In this document: piece by piece, positions 6,942 to 14,328 of the stretch
Position numbering within the stretch: the stretch's first letter is position 1
Layout: each line of letters begins with the position of its first letter
From: Paenibacillus tyrphae
Lineage (GTDB): Bacteria; Bacillota; Bacilli; Paenibacillales; NBRC-103111
Assembly: GCF_024158745.1 (NCBI RefSeq)
Contig: NZ_JAMZAW010000002.1
Span: forward strand, 1-64,000
Reading direction: 5' to 3'
Length of the DNA: 64,000 nucleotides
Translations under genes and position numbers: made by a program
The notes under the pieces: generated by a model
The model's input: the letters and a program-made list of their open reading frames with translations, nothing else
Databases searched by the model: none
What the model was told of the DNA's origin: nothing

Positions 6942-6963
6942 AAACAGGCGAATATGCCTGTTT
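6942..6963 (-). terminator. Rho-independent terminator after regulator 2
   Basis: AAACAGGC and GCCTGTTT form a perfect stem with a run of seven Ts on the minus strand, 75 bases past the regulator stop. The interval holds no start codon followed by a signal peptide, so cassette 2 lacks a propeptide gene at the expected place. Confidence 0.8.
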
Positions 6964-7037
6964 CAATAAATTGGTATATGTTTACGTTAAAGATAATGTC
7001 CAAAAATTTTCGAGAAAATAACCTTTACAATTCGGAG

Positions 7038-8321
7038 TCAAGTGTTTTCATAGGTGACATCCAACTGGAAAGTTTTTGCTATTTTTTTGATCATGGTTTT
7101 GAACGAGTCGTCCTTAGTTCCGACTATAGATAATATTGATAATAGAACGTTAATACATTCATCTCTCTTTTGAAAAGCACCAACTTTCTCAAACGCCTGG
7201 AGGCTATTAACAAAACTTTGTATTCCTTCGTCAATTAATCCAATGCAGAGCTGATAGACCCCTTTATGACGATAATACTTTCCAAGAGCCATATATTTTT
7301 GTGGTGTTTTTGGCTGTTCTGGTAAAAACTCATCTTCTTTCTCCAAAATCTCCGCGAATGATTCCAAATCACCAATTTCAAAGTATATTTCTAGTAGTTC
7401 ATCGGCTATATGCAACCTATCGTCCCGACTAAATTCATCCAAATACTTTCGAAGGATGGGAATAGCTACGTCGTACTCTTTTTTTCTTGCTTTTATTAAA
7501 GCTCGGATATGTAGAGATGGTATGACAACATGCTCATTCTCCATCTTTTCGAAAATGTCCAAATGCTTCTCAACCGCATCATAGTTTCTAAGCCTCAATA
7601 ATGAGTTAATCATTGACAGATATACCCTTGCTTTTAGTTCTGTATCCTTTTTTTCAAGGGGAAGCCCTTCTTCACAAAGTTTTATACATTCATTGTATTT
7701 TTTGATGTTATGCGCATGCAAAGCCATTCTAAAATAAAACGTGATCTTCTCTTCAGTCGATAAAAAATCAACATAATAGGTTATTTCTTGACCCAATAGG
7801 AATGTTTCCTCTAGCCGTCTCAAATCGTTCCTCTCAATTAAATACTTTTGTAGCAGCCCTTTGGCTACGTAATACGGCACACCGCGTTCTCTGGAATATT
7901 GAACAATAACTGTATAAAGGGATGCCCTGAGCGGATCATCGGATATCGATTCCGTAAAATAAAATAATCGTTGCAAAGAATCTTCTGTGCTCCTTTGAGG
8001 TGATTGAAGTAACCGCAAAGCTACCACAGGGGCTAAGTCATTTTTCAGGGAAATTACCTCTCGCAATATTTCAAACAATGGCTCAACTCGATCTTCTTCC
8101 TCAATATAACATTTCACAATTTCTGTATAATGTGATGGTAATGCTGTGGCTATGGCCTTCAATGTCTTAAACTCTGGTCGCTTTGTTGCTCCAGTTTCTA
8201 TTTTATGGAGAACTGTGATACCCACACCCGTTAGTTCCTCAAGTTCTGCGTATGTCAAGTTCTTCTCTTTTCTAAACTGGAAGATGATATCTGAGATGGT
8301 TTTACATTTAATATCCACCAT
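7038..8321 (-). CDS. HTH-XRE regulator with TPR-like C-terminus (RNPP type), cassette 2
   Basis: This 427-residue protein is a full-length paralogue of the cassette 1 regulator. The XRE domain spans about residues 10-65 (LTYAELEELTGVGITVLHKI). TPR-like repeats follow (KYNECIKLCEEGLPLEKKD, VYLSMINSLLRLRNYDAVEK). The ATG at 8321 is chosen because MVDIK matches the other copy and AAGGAAGG precedes it; an in-frame TTG nine codons upstream is unlikely. It diverges from leader B and the exported protein at 8625. Its cognate peptide is not evident nearby, so it may use the cassette 1 peptide or one encoded elsewhere. Confidence 0.8.
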   Translation of the reverse strand: MVDIKCKTISDIIFQFRKEKNLTYAELEELTGVGITVLHKIETGATKRPEFKTLKAIATALPSHYTEIVKCYIEEEDRVEPLFEILREVISLKNDLAPVVALRLLQSPQRSTEDSLQRLFYFTESISDDPLRASLYTVIVQYSRERGVPYYVAKGLLQKYLIERNDLRRLEETFLLGQEITYYVDFLSTEEKITFYFRMALHAHNIKKYNECIKLCEEGLPLEKKDTELKARVYLSMINSLLRLRNYDAVEKHLDIFEKMENEHVVIPSLHIRALIKARKKEYDVAIPILRKYLDEFSRDDRLHIADELLEIYFEIGDLESFAEILEKEDEFLPEQPKTPQKYMALGKYYRHKGVYQLCIGLIDEGIQSFVNSLQAFEKVGAFQKRDECINVLLSILSIVGTKDDSFKTMIKKIAKTFQLDVTYENT

Positions 8322-8431
8322 ATAATATGATACCTTCCTTTTATTCAATATTATACATGGTTAATTATAGCAAAACATGTTTCATTTTACGATTAATTCA
8401 TAATCGCCTAATTCTTACATTAGATACAACG

Positions 8432-8597
8432 ATTCGATAAACTTCTACAAGGTATAGTTAATTTTTGGTAATGACAGTCATTACTTTTAAGTTTTGCAGT
8501 TAAGAGAGAAATAAAAATAGATGCCAATTCCTATCCTATATTTTGTGTTATTGTGATAAATTATGTTCGAACGATGAGGTCGCGACAAATTGTTCAA
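8432..8597 (+). promoter_or_regulatory. Shared leader, copy B
   Basis: This is the control region of the exported protein at 8625, diverging from regulator 2. It matches leader C over about 140 bases upstream of the inverted repeat and leader A in blocks. The inverted repeat arms are TTCGAACGAT and ATTGTTCAA (core 8569-8595), enclosing GTCGCGAC. The repeat lies between the likely -10 region and the ribosome binding site, so it could act as operator or as a hairpin in the 5' leader. Confidence 0.6.
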
Positions 8598-8624
8598 AAC
8601 TACTTCCCTAAAGGAGCGAAAGCA

Positions 8625-9758
8625 ATGAAAGTCAAAAAAGTCCTGTTAACATCTGTGGCCTCTGCTGTACTTGTTTTTTCTATTATGGGTAGCGCATTTG
8701 CCGAAACGCTTCAAAAACCGTCATTACAAACAAACGAGTTAGCCCCTGTGTCTCTACAAACAACCACCAAGCACAATTCAAAGTACAGCTCAGACGTCGA
8801 AAAGCTCAAATCACATGGGGTATCCGATGAAACTATTCAACGGCTAGGAGGTGATGTCGATGTTTTGGCTAGTCAGATTGATCATTTGTCCAAAACTCAA
8901 ATTGCTAATTTTACAAATGGGTTAATTAAAAGCGCTGAAACAAGTGTAAAAATGAAAAACCTTCTTAGCGCTGGACAAAATGACAATTCCACACAATATG
9001 TTGCAAAGGTTATCAATGGGGAGGTTACGCTTGAGAACGGGAATAAGATCCCTGTTCCTAATAGCCATAAGTTAGATAGTAGTTCTGGCGCTCACACTTC
9101 CGGATATAATATCAATGAGGGGCCTATGTACAATGTTGATGCTAAATTGGGTTACTCAAAAGTTAGTGCATTAGTGACGCTCCCCCAAGTAAAGTCAACA
9201 TACAAAAGTGGCGTCATTCCTTATGTACTCAATGGAATTTTTATGTCTAACGGACAAGGTGGCTATACTGGTGGAGCCGATTTAGGCTTATTTTACGAGG
9301 ATAATCAGTGGCGGCTCTGCATCAATGGCGGTAATGGTCTTTGGGTCAACTCTAAAGATCCAATTAACACATCAAATGTCTTTATTATTTTTAAAGTGTC
9401 CGCTTGGGATACAGTTGAAATTGCTGCGTACGATGGACAAAGCTATCATCCTATTACGTCCATTTATTATTGGATGGGAGGAAAGAATTTTGACCCATCT
9501 GGTAACGGTGTTGAAATGGCAACGGGCTTTTCCCTTGCTTTGAAATATTATCATGGACTGAATGATGGTTCTTATTTACGCGGCGGACGATTCCAAAACA
9601 CTTACTTATATAATAATAATGAAACTCGACTTTGGACTTCAGATCTTACAACACATAGAGATAAGAAAAGAACCGACGACGAAAAAAGGTGCATCTATGT
9701 GAATACTAACAGCTATGATTATGATTATTCTGTCGATATTAATCTCAATCTGCCATAA
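8625..9758 (+). CDS. Exported 377-residue protein, probable cassette 2 target
   Basis: The signal peptide MKVKKVLLTSVASAVLVFSI ends at SAFA. A helical segment at about residues 55-90 (DVEKLKSHGVSDETIQRL) resembles the same region of the protein at 10937. The C-terminal 230 residues are Gly-, Asn- and aromatic-rich and look beta-stranded (YTGGADLGLFYEDNQWRLCI, WDTVEIAAYDGQSYHPI). That part loosely recalls YrpD-type secreted proteins, but I cannot confirm it. AAAGGAGCG precedes the ATG. A start-less frameshifted copy of the 5' end lies at 2218. Confidence 0.65.
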   Translation: MKVKKVLLTSVASAVLVFSIMGSAFAETLQKPSLQTNELAPVSLQTTTKHNSKYSSDVEKLKSHGVSDETIQRLGGDVDVLASQIDHLSKTQIANFTNGLIKSAETSVKMKNLLSAGQNDNSTQYVAKVINGEVTLENGNKIPVPNSHKLDSSSGAHTSGYNINEGPMYNVDAKLGYSKVSALVTLPQVKSTYKSGVIPYVLNGIFMSNGQGGYTGGADLGLFYEDNQWRLCINGGNGLWVNSKDPINTSNVFIIFKVSAWDTVEIAAYDGQSYHPITSIYYWMGGKNFDPSGNGVEMATGFSLALKYYHGLNDGSYLRGGRFQNTYLYNNNETRLWTSDLTTHRDKKRTDDEKRCIYVNTNSYDYDYSVDINLNLP

Positions 9759-9782
9759 TGTAATCATGGTTTACTAACTAAA

Positions 9783-9822
9783 GCTATAGGCTTGGAAGTG
9801 TGGGTTATTCCAAGCCTATAGC
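9783..9822 (+). terminator. Strong hairpin terminator
   Basis: GCTATAGGCTTGGAA is perfectly inverted over a 10-base loop, 24 bases after the exported-protein stop. The following T-run is interrupted (CATTTCTCAATTTTAT). Confidence 0.65.
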
Positions 9823-9864
9823 CATTTCTCAATTTTATAATAATGACTGTGTGGAGGCGAATTT

Positions 9865-10455
9865 ATGAACAAGAAAAAATTTATTATTGTGCTAACAACG
9901 ATGGGTGTGTTGTCTGGATTGACCACTGGTGTACTTGCAGCGGATTCAATACGTGCACTATTGTTTCCTGTAACTTATAAATTTAATGATCAAGTAAAGG
10001 AGCTTGGAAAAGAATATATCACTCTCAATTATGAGGGACACGTCTATGTTCCGCTCCGTTTTGTTGCTGAAAATATGGGCGGTGCTGTTGCGTATGAAGA
10101 AAGTACTGGAACAGTTTATGTAAAAAATAAGGGAACTTTGGATATAAAGAACATAACCTCAACCAGTGATAGCGTTAATTTAGGGAATTTAATCTTAACC
10201 AAGGAGGAGGGAAACAAAACAAAAGTCTCTGGATCACTTGAAATGTTATACGGAAGTGACGATATCGATTCTGTTTTAAAATTTTTTAACGAAAAAAACG
10301 AGGAAATAGGTCATGTGGACATAAAAGGGAATTTCAAAGAAGGGCTGAATAATTTTGAGGCAACAGGAGATGGCGATTTTAGAAGTTACAGTTCTGTAAA
10401 GTATTCTGTTAGCAGAATAGGAAAAATGGTATTGCCTAGAGTTCCGAAACCCTGA
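9865..10455 (+). CDS. Exported protein with copper-amine-oxidase-like stalk domain
   Basis: This 196-residue protein has a signal peptide ending at VLAAD. The next 70 residues fit the copper amine oxidase N-terminal-like (stalk) domain common in Paenibacillus exported proteins (YITLNYEGHVYVPLRFVAEN, GGAVAYEESTGTVYV). The C-terminal half is of unknown type. GTGGAGGCG precedes the ATG. It sits 107 bases after the exported-protein gene, behind a hairpin. Confidence 0.75.
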   Translation: MNKKKFIIVLTTMGVLSGLTTGVLAADSIRALLFPVTYKFNDQVKELGKEYITLNYEGHVYVPLRFVAENMGGAVAYEESTGTVYVKNKGTLDIKNITSTSDSVNLGNLILTKEEGNKTKVSGSLEMLYGSDDIDSVLKFFNEKNEEIGHVDIKGNFKEGLNNFEATGDGDFRSYSSVKYSVSRIGKMVLPRVPKP

Positions 10456-10473
10456 AAAATAAATTCATCCCCC

Positions 10474-10500
10474 CTCATGGAGTTTATCCATGAGTTTTTT
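10474..10500 (+). terminator. Rho-independent terminator
   Basis: CTCATGGA and TCCATGAG with a 5-base loop, then TTTTTTATTTT. Same stem as at 5543. Confidence 0.85.
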
Positions 10501-10553
10501 ATTTTCTAAATTTTACCGCTCGCAAGCTTCTATTGAATCTAAATTTAAACATT

Positions 10554-10598
10554 TCCCGCTTCAGCAAATAAAAAGAGGCTCTCTTTGGCCTTTCACTT
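10554..10598 (-). repeat. Partial third copy of the terminator end of the 195-bp repeat
   Basis: CCCGCTTCAGCAAATAAAAA followed by GAGGCTCTCTTTGGCC matches the left ends of the repeats at 5625 and 12019. The stem is weaker here and the tRNA-Ala-like part is missing. Confidence 0.5.
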
Positions 10599-10624
10599 AG
10601 GTTATCCTTATTAAACCCAAAATA

Positions 10625-10741
10625 TTATTCTAAATTCTGTTCAAGTTTAGTACCAATTGAAGAAGCATATACACTATCAGCAAACGAATCTATTATCCTA
10701 TGACAAGTAGTTAGGGCTTGACTGATCGCCTCTATAATCAT
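10625..10741 (-). pseudogene. 38-codon gene remnant at the edge of leader C
   Basis: The frame reads MIIEAISQALTTCHRIIDSF and ends KLEQNLE. Its ATG lies exactly where leader C homology begins and has no ribosome binding site, so this looks like the 3' end of a gene cut by the recombination that brought in leader C. A faint Spo0E-like pattern (ISQALxxxHRII) is not enough to name it. Confidence 0.3.
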
Positions 10742-10904
10742 TCGATAAACTTCTACAAAGTATAGTTAATTTTTGGTAACTACTGGCATTACTTTTAAGT
10801 TTTGCAGTTAAGAGAGAAGTAAAAATAGATACCAATTCATATCCCATATTTTGTATAATTATGGTTAAATTACGTTTGAACAATCCAATCGGCCGACGAT
10901 ATGT
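10740..10904 (+). promoter_or_regulatory. Shared leader, copy C, without a regulator gene
   Basis: TTCGATAAACTTCTACAAAG, the TAAGTTTTGCAGTTAAGAGA block and CATATTTTGTATAATTATGG match copy B. A TATAAT is visible at this site. The inverted repeat is the best of the three: TTGAACA at 10876 and TGTTCAA ending 10908. Its centre reads TCGGCCGA, an 8-bp palindrome of different sequence from the GTCGCGAC of copies A and B. Leader C precedes the exported protein at 10937. Confidence 0.6.
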
Positions 10905-10936
10905 TCAATTTGAACTTGCGAAGGAGGTTCAGTCAA

Positions 10937-11635
10937 TTGAAAAATTTATTTCGTAGTATCCTTGCCTTAATGTTTGTTTTTACACTGATAATGCCCTCAT
11001 CAAGCATTTTTGCTGAAACAGATCTTGATGCTAAACTTAAAAGGATGGGTACACCTGAAGAACTTATATCACTGTGGAGTCCGGATTTAAAAAAACAGAT
11101 TTTGTCTAAGGGGTTAAAATACGTTACACACGGCATTTCAGGAACCCGGACAAATAAAACCAGAAAAGTCCTTACTGTAGTAGCAACTGCTAAATGGCTA
11201 CCTCGTAAAATGCCGTTTTGGCGCTTAACTGATCCTTACGGAGTTGCATTTGATAAGGATCTCTTTAGAATTGTCGATAACTCTGCATATTACGAAGATA
11301 GATTTAGATGGTGGGGCGAATCATCGTTTAATACTTTCCAAACCGGAAGAAACTTCACTTACGCAACTGAAAATGGGGTAGGATTTAACGCTGATCTTAG
11401 AGGTGATGAATTTGTTCCGCCAAGAAATGTAGAGGAACAAATCAGTTCAGGTCTCTTTAGAATCGAAAGTAAAGCGACCAATTATCCGAGAGGGAGTTCA
11501 TCACTTACTGGTACCTATTACCACATTATTAGCGCTAATGGAACTATTGGATTGACTTTTTATGGAATTGGTGTATCATTTACTGGAACTGCTTCTAACG
11601 ACTCTCGTGGAGCAACTAAGTCATTTAACTATTAA
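10937..11635 (+). CDS. Exported 232-residue protein, probable third target of the shared leader
   Basis: The chosen start is TTG after AAGGAGG; it gives a normal signal peptide (MKNLFRSILALMFVFTLIMP, cleavage after IFA). An in-frame ATG at 10901 lies inside the inverted repeat and is less likely. The first mature segment (DLDAKLKRMGTPEELISLWS) has the same residue pattern as the one in the protein at 8625. The C-terminal half is beta-rich. No family recognised. Confidence 0.6.
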   Translation: MKNLFRSILALMFVFTLIMPSSSIFAETDLDAKLKRMGTPEELISLWSPDLKKQILSKGLKYVTHGISGTRTNKTRKVLTVVATAKWLPRKMPFWRLTDPYGVAFDKDLFRIVDNSAYYEDRFRWWGESSFNTFQTGRNFTYATENGVGFNADLRGDEFVPPRNVEEQISSGLFRIESKATNYPRGSSSLTGTYYHIISANGTIGLTFYGIGVSFTGTASNDSRGATKSFNY

Positions 11636-11668
11636 TAATTTATTCTAGTACTTCATACGATTACAAAA

Positions 11669-11699
11669 TGGCTATCATTTTTTTCTGATAGCCATTTTT
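11669..11699 (+). terminator. Rho-independent terminator
   Basis: ATGGCTATCA and TGATAGCCAT form a perfect 10-bp stem followed by a T-run, 34 bases past the stop at 11635. Confidence 0.85.
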
Positions 11700-11783
11700 T
11701 CTATCTCCCCATAATTATACTGATGTACTCATTAATCGGAGGTCATTGTACCTACCTTTATTAATACAGGAGGATGAAATCAA

Positions 11784-11939
11784 ATGGAGGTAGCAGTGTT
11801 GATTATCTCGCTTGTTATAGGAGGAATTATTTCTGGGATAGTAAACGGAGGATTTCCAGACGTAACCGATGTTTTCCTAGCAGGTATTATTGGATTGCTG
11901 TTTTTAATTTCCAAGAGACTCCATAGTGTTCGGAAATAA
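11784..11939 (+). CDS. Small two-helix membrane protein
   Basis: This 51-codon ORF has a strong AGGAGG nine bases before its ATG. The product has two hydrophobic helices, MEVAVLIISLVIGGIISGIV and VFLAGIIGLLFLIS, separated by a short polar loop, and a basic tail (KRLHSVRK). The glycine-rich first helix recalls holin-like or small toxin-like peptides, but this is only a resemblance. It is the last gene of the accessory region. Confidence 0.55.
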   Translation: MEVAVLIISLVIGGIISGIVNGGFPDVTDVFLAGIIGLLFLISKRLHSVRK

Positions 11940-12018
11940 TAAAGTTTCAGATTTATTTTATTACTCCCAGGTAATTCGATGATTTTATTGTCCTCACTGG
12001 GCCTTCCTTAGCAAAGGC

Positions 12019-12215
12019 TATCCCGCTTAAGTCAAATTAAAAAGAGGCCCTTTGGCCTCTTACTTTATCTATGCTAACAGTATACCGCAATGTATGTAGG
12101 CTATACTGCGAATTTCGCTTTGATGAATCTTTCCATGATTGTTGATGGTAGTATATTTGCCTTACTGGGACTCCCAGCTGAGCTAAGGCCCCTCGCCATT
12201 CGCTTCTTTCGTCGC
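12019..12215 (-). repeat. About 195-bp direct repeat, copy 2, abutting nrdR
   Basis: This is the second copy of the block at 5625-5823, same orientation. The tRNA-Ala-like 22 bases are at 12171-12192. The CAGTATA/TATACTG stem is conserved while its loop differs. The terminator hairpin at 12042-12061 (AAGAGGCC/GGCCTCTT, then T-run) is perfect here and probably ends nrdR transcription. It marks the switch from AT-rich accessory DNA to core DNA. Confidence 0.65.
12101..12199 (-). CDS. Possible micro-ORF in the 195-bp repeat
   Basis: The 32-codon frame reads MARGLSSAGSPSKANILPST and ends ERFIKAKFAV. The equivalent frame is open in copy 1, with substitutions but no indel or stop; there the ATG is ATA. 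No good ribosome binding site is present. It could be real coding or only frame-neutral divergence of a structured RNA. Confidence 0.25.
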   Translation of the reverse strand: MARGLSSAGSPSKANILPSTIMERFIKAKFAV

Positions 12216-12216
12216 T

Positions 12217-12699
12217 CTACAGCTTAGTCGTTTCTCCACCGGCCTGATGCTTGGAGAGCAGCTCGGTCAATTCTTTCATAAACATATCGATGTCTTTAAA
12301 TTGACGATACACCGACGCGAAGCGGATATAAGCGACCTCGTCTACGGGATACAGCTCGCTCATGACAATCTCCCCGATCTCGCGGCTGTCTACTTCGGCA
12401 TGGGCCGTCGTGCGGATTTGCTTCTCCACCTCGGAAACGATCATCTCCAGCCGTTCAACGGATACCGGACGTTTCTCACAGGCGCGGATCAAGCCCCGCA
12501 GCATTTTTTCCCGGTTGAACTCCTCCCGGCTGCCGTCCTTTTTAATGACAATGAGCGGCGTCTCCTCGACCATCTCAAAGGTCGTGAACCGCTTCTGACA
12601 CTTCTCGCATTCGCGGCGGCGCCGGATCGATTTATTCTCGTTGGCGGCACGCGAATCCAATACCTTCGTGCCGGAATAATCGCAATATGGACATTTCAT
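12217..12699 (-). CDS. nrdR: Transcriptional repressor NrdR
   Basis: This 160-residue protein starts [20 protein letters not shown]. The Zn ribbon uses CPYC and CEKC near residues 3-34. An ATP-cone follows at about 49-139 ([18 protein letters not shown]). NrdR senses ATP/dATP and represses ribonucleotide reductase genes. The ATG at 12699 is chosen for the family start and the GGGGGAGGAAG before it. In Bacillus subtilis it also lies downstream of coaE and ytaF; here the SASP and transglycosylase genes intervene. Confidence 0.95.
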   Translation of the reverse strand: MKCPYCDYSGTKVLDSRAANENKSIRRRRECEKCQKRFTTFEMVEETPLIVIKKDGSREEFNREKMLRGLIRACEKRPVSVERLEMIVSEVEKQIRTTAHAEVDSREIGEIVMSELYPVDEVAYIRFASVYRQFKDIDMFMKELTELLSKHQAGGETTKL

Positions 12700-12798
12700 C
12701 GATCGTTTCTTCCTCCCCCTATTTCCCAATAGCTCCCTGTCATGAAGTCCGGGCAATCGCACATAATAGGACTACCAACGACAAGGAGGTGAACAGAC

Positions 12799-13023
12799 AT
12801 GGGTGCAGGTCAATCCCGCAGCAGCAATCAATTGGTAGTGCCTCAAGCGAATGCAGCGTTGGATCAACTGAAATACGAAGTAGCGCAGGAACTGGGTATC
12901 GTGATCCCTCAGGACGGTTACTTCGGTCACATGGCTACTCGTGATACTGGTGCGATCGGTGGTAACATCACGCGTCGCCTGGTGCAAATCGCCGAGCAGT
13001 CTCTTGCCGGTCAATTCAAATAA
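12799..13023 (+). CDS. Alpha/beta-type small acid-soluble spore protein
   Basis: This 74-residue protein has the family motifs LDQLKYEVAQELGI and MATRDTGAIGGNITRRLVQI. These proteins coat and protect DNA in the spore core. Length is normal. A clear AAGGAGGTG precedes the ATG. It is a single gene followed by a strong hairpin. It supports a spore-forming host. Confidence 0.95.
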   Translation: MGAGQSRSSNQLVVPQANAALDQLKYEVAQELGIVIPQDGYFGHMATRDTGAIGGNITRRLVQIAEQSLAGQFK

Positions 13024-13045
13024 TAACACGTTTTGAAGAATACGC

Positions 13046-13097
13046 AAGAAGTATCGGGCTTAAGCTCCCGTCCAAGGCAGCTTGTCCGATACTTCTT
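13046..13097. terminator. Hairpin terminator of the SASP gene
   Basis: AAGAAGTATCGG is inverted as CCGATACTTCTT over a 28-base loop. It lies between the convergent SASP and transglycosylase genes. Confidence 0.65.
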
Positions 13098-13109
13098 TGC
13101 CGTGTAAGG

Positions 13110-13691
13110 TCAAGCGGCGCGCTCTCCCCACTCTTCTCCATACAATTTAACATACTTGTTATAATAATACATTACACGCTGTATGTAATGTCTCGTTTCC
13201 CCGTAAGGAATACGGTCCGCATTCTGGAGCGTTCCGTCCCATTCGTTCTCCTGGAGCCAGCGGCTGACTTTGCCATGCCCTGCATTATAGCCCGCAAGAA
13301 CCGCTATTCGATTTCCGTTAAACTGCTTGAATAACCAATTAAGATACCATGAGCCCAGCTCGATACTGACTGCCGGGTCGTTAAGTCTGGTTTTGAATTC
13401 TTCATTAAAACGCGCCTTGTCGATAATCCAATTCGCCGTATCCGGCATAAGCTGCATCATTCCGTATGCGCCCTTCTTGGACTCCGTTTCCGTCAAATAG
13501 TTGGATTCCACCCGAATGACGGCGGCCACAAGAAAAGGATCGAGATCGTATTTTGCGGCGTTTTGGCGTATTTCCTGTTCGTAACGGATCGGATACAGCA
13601 TGCGTCCCACATAGGTGCTGCTTAAGAACAAAAAGATAACAAATGTCAGCAGCAGCAAGGCGAACACCCGCTTTTTCCGCCAAAAGCTCAT
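13110..13691 (-). CDS. Membrane-anchored lytic transglycosylase (SLT fold)
   Basis: This 193-residue protein has an N-terminal anchor (RVFALLLLTFVIFLFLSS). The SLT domain carries the catalytic Glu in AAVIRVESNY, followed by KGAYGMMQLMPDTANW and AGYNAGHG. It would cleave peptidoglycan glycan strands outside the membrane. Its start overlaps the coaE stop (ATGA), so the two are coupled; the coaE-transglycosylase pairing is common in spore formers. Confidence 0.9.
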   Translation of the reverse strand: MSFWRKKRVFALLLLTFVIFLFLSSTYVGRMLYPIRYEQEIRQNAAKYDLDPFLVAAVIRVESNYLTETESKKGAYGMMQLMPDTANWIIDKARFNEEFKTRLNDPAVSIELGSWYLNWLFKQFNGNRIAVLAGYNAGHGKVSRWLQENEWDGTLQNADRIPYGETRHYIQRVMYYYNKYVKLYGEEWGERAA

Positions 13692-14284
13692 GATAGCCCC
13701 CTTTCGTTCCAGAAAGCTTCAACTTGCTTTTCCGTTGCCTCTAGGGTGCCCGAATTATCGATAACCCAATCGGCGAGCCCTTTTTTCTCCTCGATCGGCA
13801 TCTGGGACAACAGACGTTTCTCCGCCTGCTCCGCCGTGATTCTGTCCCGGGCCATCAGACGCTGAAGCTGCACTTCGCGCGGCACGTAGACGACCATCAC
13901 CTGCTCGTACATGGCCTGCTGCCCCGATTCGTACAGGAGCGGCACGTCGACGACGACCAGCTTGTCCGGCTGCTCCGCCGCGTAGGTCTGCATTCTCTCA
14001 CGTATTAATGCGCGAATGGGAGGATGCAGCAGATTTTCTAGATCGCGAAGCGCTTCGCGATTGCCGAAGACCCGCTCGCCCAGTTTTTTACGATGAAGAG
14101 AACCGTCCGGCAGCAGCAGATCGTCTCCGAACCGCCGGATCACTTCAGCCAGAACGGGGGTGCCCGGCTCCACGACCTCTCTCGCAATCCGGTCCGCATC
14201 GATCAGCAGCGCACCGCGCCGGACGAGCATCTCGGCTACCGTGCTTTTGCCGCACGCAATCCCCCCGGTTAATCCGATGTTCAT
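13688..14284 (-). CDS. coaE: Dephospho-CoA kinase
   Basis: This 198-residue enzyme phosphorylates dephospho-CoA in the last step of CoA synthesis. The P-loop is GLTGGIACGKST at the N-terminus. The CoA-binding part carries DADRIAREVVEPGTP, and VVDVPLLYE is the second family motif. The ATG at 14284 gives the best spacing to AGGGG; ATG at 14290 is too close. It follows ytaF and is coupled to the transglycosylase gene. Confidence 0.95.
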   Translation of the reverse strand: MNIGLTGGIACGKSTVAEMLVRRGALLIDADRIAREVVEPGTPVLAEVIRRFGDDLLLPDGSLHRKKLGERVFGNREALRDLENLLHPPIRALIRERMQTYAAEQPDKLVVVDVPLLYESGQQAMYEQVMVVYVPREVQLQRLMARDRITAEQAEKRLLSQMPIEEKKGLADWVIDNSGTLEATEKQVEAFWNERGLS

Positions 14285-14328
14285 GGTCATTCCCCTATTA
14301 TATCCAAGATGATGTTGTTGTTGTATGG

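Noticed and set aside
1-12216. Prophage or conjugative element
   Set aside because: No integrase, terminase, capsid, relaxase or conjugation genes were seen, only the direct repeats.
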